Source: Corbicula japonica
Taxonomy: Eukaryota > Mollusca > Bivalvia > Venerida > Cyrenidae
NCBI GenBank assembly: GCA_038501625.1
Contig: JAZAYU010000053.1
Span: forward strand, 1,350,501 to 1,414,500
Direction: 5' to 3'
Length of the DNA: 64,000 nucleotides
The translations under genes and the position numbers were made by a program. Shown piece after piece: positions 41,601 through 53,600 of the stretch (positions within the stretch are counted from its first letter, which is position 1; each line of letters opens with the position of its first letter). A model generated the notes under the pieces. That model ran no database searches, was not told the DNA's origin, and was given only the letters and a program-made list of their open reading frames with translations.

Positions 41601-44600
41601 ATATGAGCTTTGTTTTGATTTCAATTGGTAAGGCTTGTTATCCATTAAACTATCGATGTAGATCCACATAACTGTGCTAGCTTGCTTTTACATTCATTAC
41701 ATTATTCTTGACTTCAAAAGAAGTGAAACATGTAGATCCTGATCCGACTGCACATATGTGCTGCTCTAATATCTGAATCAACACTAATGGCTTAGGTAAT
41801 AAATGTCATACGAACCAAGAGATTTCTTTAGTTTTAGTTTTATTTTAAGTGCCAATTAAACATCAAAAAATAAGTGCGAGAAAATGAAACTCATAAAAAA
41901 AATCACTAAATTTCAAGGGTTATTCTGAGCTAATCTAGAGATCTCCCCAAATTATGAGGCTAAGGTCCCACGGTTATAAAACTGAGAATGGAAACCAGTT
42001 TCAAATCTCAAGCATCTGATTGGAAGAAATGGCAATTGGTTGCCACATTTCGGCCAATCAGATGCTCTAGATTTGAGACTGGTTTCAAAGCTCAGTTTTA
42101 TAATCTTCAACTCAGACTTTTCACTCAGACTTGATCACTAATATGTCTGCTCTTTTCATTTCCTTATTCAATCATAAAATTAACACAAAAACCAATGGAT
42201 TGGGTGGGAATGGGATTGCCATATGTTTTAGCAAACAATATCAGGCACAAACAAACTCACAGATATTGCTGTAATAATGGAATTCAGTCCTTGAAAAAAA
42301 GGTGCACAATGGTCCATCTTAAAAATGAACTTCTGTTTTCAAGTTTTATGTTTTATATCTTGTAAAAACCTGTGAACAAATAACAAAGTCATGGATCCAT
42401 TAAACTGCAACATGCAAATAATTTTACCACCATAATGCCATTGTACCCTTCCAACCTTTGATTTTTCTTTGGTATTACACTTTATATCGACAAAGGTTCA
42501 GGAGTTTATTAACATCAATTAATGTGAAATAAAAAGTCCAAGCCCAAACTAAACAATATCTAACTGAAAATTTGACCAATCCAAGGCTCAAGCTGATAAT
42601 TGGTCAGTTCTGATAGTATACTTAATTTCAACCAATCAGACTGCTTTGATTTGAAACTGGCCCCCTACCTCAGTTATATAACTGATATAGTATCATTTAA
42701 TTTCACAGGGAAGAATTTCTGTGCAAAACCTGCCAATTTCAAACTCACTGCTGCATAAATTTCCATAACTATTTATCTGTCCTGTAAAGACACACTGTTA
42801 AATGATTTTATTTTGCTGGGGTTGAATTTCACACAATTGTGAAAATATGGTAAATTTTAACCCATGTGAAATGATGCCACAATATCTGAATACTACACTG
42901 TTTCTATATCATTTCAGATTCTCATGTAACTAATATACAAGCAAAATGTCTCCGGAGAACTATACTGACAACAACGACAGCAGCGAATATGTGAGCTGGC
43001 ATCCTAACGAACTGTCAACTACTGCCAAGTTCCTTGACATTTTTAAATCTCCAGCAGAAATCGCTACCTTTATATTCTGCATCATCGGGTCTCTTGCAAA
43101 CATCTCCCTTATCATAGTAATAGTAAAGACACCGCAAAACCGTTACCAGAAATGCCGACCCCACTTTTCCACGCATTCGAAGCTGATCATCAGTCTGGCA
43201 GTATCAGACACGCTGATCCTAGTGGCTTTATTACTTGAAGACTTGTTGTACATCTTTTCCTCCTTGGATCAGTGTCAACGACTGTTTGCTCGCTTACTGC
43301 TCGACATGGCACTTCTGTCTACGCTGATGAACTTGTTGGCGATGGCGCTAGATCACTACCTTGCTATTGTGTTACCTTTCGTTCACAATCACCTGATGAC
43401 AAACTTTCACACACAGTGCTTCATTGTGGGATTATGGCAAATGAGCCTGTTTGGCTGCCTGTTGGAATTTCTGATTGGATACATCCTAATGGAAGGAGAC
43501 ACTCGTGATTTCTGTTCTATGGTATCCTATGACAAATTCAACTTAGAAATCTTCATTGTTGGATTTATATTTGTGGCATTATGTGGAATTGTTTATCTTT
43601 ACATAACAATTTACATTAGAATAAGTCAGTCACAATTCTCAGAGGCTAGACATTTCCACAGAGGCCTACATAAAAGTAAGGCATTTATTACAACTGTTTT
43701 GTTGATTGGGACCTTCATTGTATTTTGGACACCACACGGGGTGTTTCAAGTGTATGTTTTTTTCCTGGACAAAAAAAATATCTCTCAAAATCTGCAAAAG
43801 ATAGCCAAAGTGAATCAGATTTTATTCCTGATTCTACAGCTGAACTCCCTAGTTGACCCCCTTATTTACGCCATCAGGCTCCCAAGCATCCGAGCCGGTT
43901 ACAAGGCGTTTTGTTCTAAAGGTGGTAGAAAAAAATCAGAATCTTACAGTAGTGGAAGCAACAACAGGACAGAGAGCATGATTCCTTTAACTTCCATATA
44001 AATAACTGTGAAGCTTGTGTGATCAGGACACTGTTTTGTTTCTTACAACACACAGAGCTCCTGACTTGAGTGTGAAGAGTGGAATAGTTCCTTGAGCTTC
44101 CAAAGAGAAAAAACACTGTTACAATTAAAACTCCAAAAGTAGAATACTTTTTTTAAACTTCCATGTGAAGAGTACAATATGTGCTCAAATTTCATGGTTT
44201 ATGGTTCTTGGCATACACACTCGGGACATGATGATGAACAAGTGTGCCAAGTTTCAAAGCTGTAGTATAAGTTGTATTGAAGTTATGTGTCTGTACATTA
44301 GCTTGCACGCAAACTTTAACCTGAAATTCTAAGTCGAAAAAGGGCCATAATTTGATCAAAATGAAAGTTAGAGTTATGGTTCTTGGCATACATACTCGGG
44401 ACATGATGATGAACAAGTGTGCCAAGTTTTAAAGCTGTAGCCATAGTAGTTTTTAAGATATCAGTAGGTTGCACGCAAACTTTAACCAAAGCGGGACGCC
44501 GACGCCGACACCGACGCCAACGCCCAAGTGAGTACAATAGCTCGACATATTCTTCGAATAGTCGAGCTAAAAACTACCAGAAGCGAATGATTTTGTGTGT

Positions 44601-47600
44601 GCATGACATTCTAAAAGTCACGTGGTAAAGCCACCCTGAATAAAGAGCTGTTTCCAGTGACCAGTGTGAAGAACAGATGTCATCTGATAATGTGCAGCTT
44701 GATTATTGTTACCTCACTATCAAGTGCTTGCTTCTTCCATTTTCAGTTGTAACATCAAGAATTAACATATACATTAAAATTTTGAAATATTTTTAAAGGA
44801 AAATGCAACATTCCTGTGCATTCAATAACTGTCTAATTTGTTAGAAGTAGGTAGTTTGTTGATTTTTTTTTGCGCTTAATAAAATGTTGTGAAGAAAGCG
44901 CAATGTTGCACGGTTTTATTGACATGCAACGGACGTTACGAATTTTGTTTTATTATACCTGACGAATACTATTATGTCGGAACGCTTCGTAAAAATTTTA
45001 ATACAATTCCATGACTTTTTTTCTTTGAATTATTATTAGAAGTGAGTAGTGCAAATAAGATATAGAGGATATTTGTTTTTACCAGTGTAAGATAGAAATA
45101 TATTTCACCGAGTGAGCTCCGGAATTCGTATTTTCACAAGTGGCGAATAATTCCCGAGTTCAGGAGTGAAATAGATTTCTTTCACTGGTAAAAACAAATT
45201 TTCTTTTTATTTTATGCTTGTAGTGCAATATTTGTATGAATTTGACAGAAAAGTTGCAAGAATTGGCGCCAAAACTGCTCGTTTATGACGTGATGTCATG
45301 ACGTCAAATATACAAGTTTGAGCCCGTTTTCTAAACGTTATCATTTGTTATGCTATGTGCGTTTGGGAACCAACTTGAAAAATCAGTGAAAATAAAAATG
45401 ATGTTCCACTGTTTGAAAACAGTGAAATACCACTTTTATTTCACCGGGAAAATTCTATAATTCACTGAAAAGCATAAAATAAATATTAATTTCACTCTTA
45501 AGTACTTAACCCTCTTACGCTGGAGTCATTATTTTAGGATGTTGTTGACGTCGCGGCGGAAATGATGTTACGGAGCGCCAAAGTTTACGTCGCTATTATT
45601 TTCGTTTGAGACTCATATGTATTTGTTCAAGCGTCATAAGTGTATCATCATTTACTTTTTGTTAAAATTAATAATTATAATAAAGTACAATGCATATATT
45701 TATATTTTATATTTACAACTTTCTCCGAGATTTGTGTTTGAAGAAACTAATGCTATGAATGCTATGAAGCACATACATACTCTGAAACAGAACATGCGTA
45801 TTGTATGTTTGTGGTCGGACACACAAACCGACAACCGGTCTTTAAGAAAGTACCGACGGAGACTTTTTACCGGTTAGAGCAGCCGTGTACCGATGTACAC
45901 AATTTCACTATCCCAATGCATCATCTTCCGATTTTTTGTTGAAAGAAAAAGACAGTGCCGCTAAATATTACCGGTAAATGATTTTTTTCTGATTTAAATT
46001 TTGATACACATGAATGGTTGCACGGCAATCCATCTGGTGTGAATTTTAGATATAACTCATAATTTACTTTAATAGCATTCGCATGACTCCTCAAAGATAT
46101 TTTACGCGCAAATGAAATCTTTGAAAAAAAAAGGTTTCAGGAACCAGACTACTAAAGAAAATATTTGTTTCTATCATGCAATAAAAAAGGTTTGCTGAAT
46201 TGGTAGTCCATCCGTCCCATTCGGGTTGGAGTTCCAGATTTCCCGGTATTAAAATCTGGGGGTATAATACGAGTTAAGCGTTGGTTGTGCAGCTGCCTTC
46301 AAAGAGTGGGATAAGTGAATTTAATAGCCTTTATTGAATATACCGGCTTTTTGTTTCGCTTTCCAAAAAGGATTAACATGATTTGTTTCGATTGCTTATT
46401 TAAAAAATTGCATAAGATATCGACAGGAAAGTTCACAGGTCTTTTTTTTCATTTATCTGCTCTGTGTGTTCTTCAAAATAAATGGGAAAAAGAGACTGGA
46501 TCGAACCAATTTTAGTGCCATATATTTTCGTCTTTCAGATTTCTGATTCATTGAAAATCTACGTATTGTCTAGATTTAGTTCGGTTCGCCTAGAAAATAA
46601 TATAATAGCCGTTTAATTGAAACACCAACATACTTGTTTTTATGGCAGACTGGCACATCGTCTTTTTGTTAAGTAACAAATAAAAGTACTTCCGGGCAAA
46701 ATCAAACTTTTACCGAAATGCAACTTTTTACATAAATATCGGGGTTATTTATGCAAGACATTATGTTGTACTCAAAACACCATTAGATATTAAACTAATG
46801 TCTCTGTAAAATTTATGAGCAGATTTTCCACCATGCTTAAGTAAGGAAAAATTATTTATAAAAAATGTCTTTTAAACCGGAGAAATATTCTTTTATCATC
46901 ATTAAAAAAAATTGTGCGCAATACAAATAAATGAGTGATTTCTGATTGATCTATTATTTGGTTGATCGATAAATGGTTTGATTGATTGATTAATAGATTT
47001 ATCAAATGATTGACTGATCGATCTATCGACTTATCAATAAGTTAACATCCAAACCCTTGATACATTAATCACCTTTTATTTCTTCCACAATTCACATCCC
47101 GCCACCGGTTCGATAAACTAGCCACCCAGTACTTTATCCTTTTTTGTCATATGATGGTTTACATTTAAATCGCGCGCAAAAATAAAAAAAAATGCTGAAA
47201 ATAACTTACAAGATTAAATTAAAGTCATGGAAATGTTTCGGCCGAAAAAAGTTACTATTTCCTCAACGCATATGTATTGTATATAAACATTTAAAACTAA
47301 AAACGGTTTGAAATATTCTCGTGAAATTAAAGCATGCTTTTTCTAATTTGAAACAACTCGTATTTCTATAAGATTTATTCGTAAATATTTTTTTTAAAGA
47401 TTCATTAGAGTAATTTGCATACACCTGACATATATTTATACATGTACAGCATTAAAATTTTGATGAACAACCCTAATAATCACTCTGTTGTGTATACGCG
47501 CATGTAAGAAATGATATGTATGCTCTCCATCGGCTTGTTTATCCAGGACTAAATAATGTTCTTTGTACGAAATCGTAAAAAGCATCGAAGTTGATGAGTT

Positions 47601-50600
47601 TTAATTTAATCGAATTATAAATAATTCGCATTCCTAACTTATTATAATTCGTAAAACAGACAAGGTACGTGTAACATTTCTGGAAAATGCTTAAATTGGA
47701 TCTCTTTGTCTAGGCCGACTCTTCTTGCTTTCACAGAAATTTCATCTTCGGCTATAATAAACCTTTTACAACATTTAACTATAACATTCCCTAAGTATTT
47801 GACAAGATCTTGAAGGAACTCGCACACCTGGATGGTAAAATTTTTACCATGCAATTGATGTCTTGACGCGACCGCCGTAACGACATCGAGCATTTTGACG
47901 CCAAAAGTGACCCCCGAATGACGTCGTTTTTTGTTTTAATGACGTCATTTTTCGGAGAATTTGTTTACATGCAATCATGGCGCGCCATTTGATAATACAA
48001 TCTTACAACTATCCAAAAATATGACAAGGAATATACATGTTTTATATTTCAATATCATTGTATTTTAAAAGCGACAAATATGTCGCTCTCGGTCTTTCCC
48101 GATAAGCGACTTTAATGTCGCTCTCGGCGTTATACAGGAGCGACATAAATGTCGCTCTCGGCGTAAGAGGGTTAAGTTAACAAATCTCGGAAAATGACTG
48201 GTGATCATGTGGGTTGTTATATTCAGCTGTTCATGCCCTGTGCATTCTATTCCTGGCGATGTGTTCTTTAACCCTTTCCTCCATAGACACATCTTAATTG
48301 CATGGGAAAACAGTTTAGATCCAGATCAGCTGGCAAACACCCTAAATGCGACCAGTGCAGATCCTAATCTGACGGCACGAATGTGCTGGCTGCTCTGGAT
48401 CTACACTGGTCGCACATGTGTATTTATGGAGGAAAGGGTTAAAACATCATACTGGTATCACATTTCTTTACTGTCTAGGAATAAGTGGAGACACAGGTTT
48501 ATCAGATTGAAATAGATGCCACCTTCAATCTGAATACTTTAATCTGTGCTCAGAACATAGCATCTTTCATCCCAGTTTTCATGGCAGTTTGAGGTTGCTA
48601 AATCAACGGCGCAATGTAACATAAGATACAAAACGGCTTTAAAACTAGCGCTGTTAAACTTTAAAGCGGATCCAGAGAGGGTTTGATGAGCTTTCAGGAC
48701 AGTAATATTTGAATTTAATGGATTTAGGCCAGTGGTTGAGAATTACCATGTAACTACCCTAAGATTGTCCCCCCCCCCCCCTTTCTTGCATCCAGCCATA
48801 AAAACCTCTATCAATTTTTCATTTAAAAAAACATGAAAAAAATCAAAATAAGTGGAGAGCATTTTTTTTTTTAATCAGCAATTTTGTACCATTACCTTTA
48901 TATAAACAAGAGACCAATGGAAGACAAGTGATGCTCCCCTAATGGGTATGTTGCCACAAATACAGTGAATTGCATAACTATTAAGGTGAATTTTGAAAAT
49001 GCAGGCTTTCTACTGCCTCTTCAGAAAAAAATAGGGCAAAAGTAGAGCATTTTTTGTTTTTGTTTCGATATTTCTGGGTCATGAAACCAGTGTTTTAGCT
49101 TTTAGCTTTTAGGAGTGTGCAAGGTAAAGATTCTGTAAATCTCATAGTTATTCAATGTTATATAGTGTCAGGTTTCTACTTTTGCAGAGTATAGGTAAAA
49201 TGCCCTGATGATTGTTCAACTGACCAAATGTGGGTAAAGCTGCAAGTTTGGTGACACAATTATTTACTATCCATTCTGCAGTTGTTTGACATAAACAATA
49301 TGTTTTCAAATTTGTAAAAGAACTGACCATACACAATGGTAATCATGGCTGTCCATCTGTAGTTTAACAAGATTTTTTGCATTTAGACACAAAAATTTGT
49401 TGCAAGGAAACTTTCTTGAGACAAATACCCCTTAAATCTTCAGAGTTGAAGTGAATGAAAACTTGTTATTTTGCAGACTAAACATGGTCATGCAAAAGAT
49501 TTGTCTTTAATTTTTCTGTTTTCTAGAAAGCTTGAATTTTATATTTTATAGTAAAACAATTTCAAATTGACTTCAATCCTACAGAAACATAATTTTTTTT
49601 ACCATGCAAATTGCTTTTGTATAAACATGTAAATCTTCTTAAAATTCAGAAAAACTAATTTAGTATAAGTGCATACTTTTGGATGACAATTCAGATAGGT
49701 CTTTTATTGGTGTCTCTATTAAATAATGTTCTCCCTCCCTTTTTTGTAGTGCTATCACTGCTTGACAACATCCTGCCCTTTTAAATTCCTAGATACAACA
49801 CTATCATCAGTTCTTTTTATGCATGGAAGACTTGAATCTTTTGGCCATGATGCCGACTGACTGATCAAGGCACCTTGCTTTCAAGGACAGGTTTTACAAG
49901 TGAAACCACATAAAACACATCTGAACTACTACATGTAATCACAAGGAAATGAAAATACAACTAAAAGATCATAACTAAGTATTACTTTCATTAAACTTAT
50001 TTTTTAAAATTTATTTTGAAATGAAAAAGTAGGGATGGTAGGGCTGTTTTGGAAAAAAGTAGGGAAAAGTAGGGCTCAGACTAAAAAAGTAGGAAAAAGT
50101 AGGGAAAGCAGGGAGCAGTAGAAAGCCTGAAAATGGTGTAGTGCTTTAAATCAGACAATTTTAACATCCAACTATAAACAACAAAGTTATTGACCAGACA
50201 TGATTTTGCATCAAGGTCATTCTGTGACCTTGACATTTAAAGTAGTAACCCAAATGTTGCTTGCGATACGTTGTCATTTCTGTGAAATAATTTTAAAATC
50301 TGACTACAATTAACAAAGTTACGGGCCGGACACAACTTTGCTACAAGGTCATGCTGTGACCCCGACCTTCAAGGTAGCAATCCATATGTTGCATGCGACA
50401 TGTCCTCTCATTTGGTGATCATTTCTGTGAAATAATTTAAATATTGGACTTCAAATAACAAAGCTATGGGCCTGACACGATTTTGCTACAAGGTCATGCC
50501 CTGACCTTGACCTTCAAGGTAGCGGCACAAATTTGGTGCGAGACAGGTTGTCTCTTATGGTGATCATTTCTGTGAATTAATTTAAATATTGGACTTTAAA

Positions 50601-53600
50601 TAACAAAGTTACGGGCCTGACACAATTTTGCTGCAAGGTCATGCTCTGACTTTGACCTTCAAGGTAGCAACACAAATTTGCATGGGACAGGTCGTCTCAA
50701 TATGGTGACCATTTCTGTGAAATAATTTAAAATCCGACTTCAAATAAAAATGTTATGGGCCGGAAATGAATGCGGGACATATGGACAGATGGACAACCCG
50801 GCAACCATATGCTCCTCCGAATTTCTTTGGGGAGCATTAAAACATAAGTTTATTTGAAATAGTGCAACATAGAACTCTACGAGTTGTCATGTTTTATCAA
50901 ATTGATAAAAAAATATACAAGTTTTTTGAACAGATTAATCATAATTGTTATGTTTAATCATAGATAATATTTGACAATCGAATGTTCATATACAGATATT
51001 TAATAAATTTAGAAAAAATATTTGTGGTGTTTCTGTTGAATACCTAAAAATATTTTATCATAAACATCCGAAAATTTTGTTTGCAATAGACTATTTTGAT
51101 GATAACTATGATGATGATGATAATGATGGTGATGATGATGATGATTATGATGATGATTTTGATGATTAAGACAAAAATGATGATGATGATAATACATAAT
51201 ATGGCAGGCATTTTATGCTTATATTTCCACAATAAATCAAGTAAGGGGCGGGACTGAATACTCGAACATTTGAATATTTGCTTTGATGAAGAATTTTCTA
51301 ATACGGCTTTTGTATTCGAATATTCGGGAACTTTTAAAAAAATACAAATGTATGTTGTCTCTTTCAAAATTTTGTTGTAAAATTTCTGGACTCTTTCGTA
51401 AAACAAGAGGGCCATGATGGCCCTATATCGCTCACCTGAGTACAAAAGTACTCTCAGCTTTACCCAAGGGCCTACATTTAAATAATGCTGGTAAAGGTTC
51501 TCTTCACAATACTCAAAACGAAATATCTAAGGTCTAGTCGCATTAGTTTCAGAGAAAAATGATTATTTATGTTTTCCTATATAAATCAATGTAAACTAAG
51601 AGAACCCTGGGGCGTGGCCAATTTTGGCCCAGGGGACATAATTTGAACAAACTTGGTAAGTATCCACTAGACAATGCTACATACCAAATATCTAAGCTTA
51701 AGGCATTGAGGTTTCCAGTAAGAAGATTTTTAAAAATTGCCTTTTTACATATCAAGGGCCCCCGGGGCGGGGCCAATATTGACCCCAGGGCCAACATTTA
51801 AACAATGTTGGTAAAGGGTCTCTTCACAATACTCAACACCAAATATCTAAGGTCTAGTCCTATTAGTTTCGGATAAAAATGATTTTTCATGCTTTCCTAT
51901 ATAAATCAATGTAAACTAAGAGAACCCTGGGGCAGGGCCAATTTCGGCCCAGGGGACATAATTTGAACAAACTTGGTAGACATCCACTAGACAATGCTAC
52001 ATACCAAATATGTAAGCTTAAGGCATCGAGGTTTCCAGTAGGAAGATTTTTTAAGTTTTCCTTTTTTACATATTTAGGGCCCCCAGGACAGGGCCAATTT
52101 TGACCCGAGGGCCAACATTTAAACAATGTTGGTAAAGGGTCTCTTCACAATACTCAACACCAAATATCTAAGGTCTAGTCCTATTAGTTTCGGAGAAAAA
52201 TGATTTTCCATGTTTTTCCTATATAACTATATGTAAACCAAGAGAACCCTAGGGCGTGGCAGATTTTGGCCCAGGGGACATAATTTGAACAAATTTAGTA
52301 GACATCCATTAGACAATCCTACTTACAAAATATCTAAGCTGTACGCATTGTGGTTTGTGAGAAGAAGCTTTTTAAAGATTTCCTATATAAGTCTATGTAA
52401 AATGAAGTGACCCCTGGGGCAGGGCCAATTTTGACCCCAGGGAAATAATTTGAACAATCTTTGTAGAGTTCCACTAGAGGGTGCTAAATGCCAAATATCT
52501 AAGCTCTAGGCCTTGTGGTTTCAGACAAGAAGATTATTAAAGTTTTTCCTATACAAGTCTATGTAAAATGAAGTGACCCCTGGGGCGGGGCCAATTTTGA
52601 CCCCAGGGAAATAATTTGAACAATCTTTGTAGAGTTCCACTAGAGGATGCTAAATGCCAAATATCTAAGCTCTAGGCCTTGTGGTTTCAGACAAGAAGAT
52701 TTTTAAAGTTTTTCCTATATAAGTCTATATAAAATGAAGTGACCCCTGGGGCGGGGCCAATTTTGACCCCAGGGAAATAATTTGAACAATCTTTGTAGAG
52801 TTCAACTAGAGGGTGCTAAATGCCAAATATCTAAGCTCTAGGCCTTGTGGTTTCAGACAAGAAGATTTTTAAAGTTTTTCCTTGAGGTTGCCATGGCAAC
52901 CAGAGTTCTGCTTGGAATTCCATTTTTTGAACAATTTTGGAAGGGCATCATCTAAGCATTATTCCTGTGAAGTTTCATCAAAATTGGCCAAGCCGTTTCA
53001 GAGAAGAAGTCGATTGAAGCAATTGTTGACGACGCACGACGGACGACACACGACGGACGACGGACATCAGGCGGTCACAAAAGCTCACCTTGTCACTTCG
53101 TGACAGGTGAGCTAAAAATCTGTCTATACCGGCCTAAAGACCACTTATAGGTAGGTAAACAGATACATTTCAAAAATACACAAACATGAATTTATTTAAA
53201 TTGTTCTCATAGTTAAATAGGTGATTAATGTGTATTTGTCTGCCACATTTTCATTTTTACCTCAATATAAATTTGTGGACACATTAAGTTTGTGGACATA
53301 TTAAAAAAACTCTGATAAAGTCTAATAAAATTCAAAATATTCACTCAACGAATATTCTATTAGTAATTTCGGTATTTGATCCCATTCTCAAATCAAGGTT
53401 TATTTAGTATCTTATAAGTTTAGCTAGAATATTTTAATTTCAAACGACTAGGTTAATACCACATTTTAAATGATTGTCTCATATCCTCGTTCTTAGTATG
53501 TCGTAGATTTATTATTTGAATGCTGTAAAGTGGACAGGGACTTCCGGATTAGACCTGGTGGCCTTGGGTCACATCAGGGATTCAGGTGGAGATACATCAA

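Noticed and set aside
47642..47893. 83-codon minus-strand frame as a gene
   Set aside because: No recognisable domain and no supporting splice or polyadenylation signals; listed only as a low-interest observation.
51009..51445. His-rich and Ile-rich minus-strand frames
   Set aside because: They are translations of a (GAT)n microsatellite.
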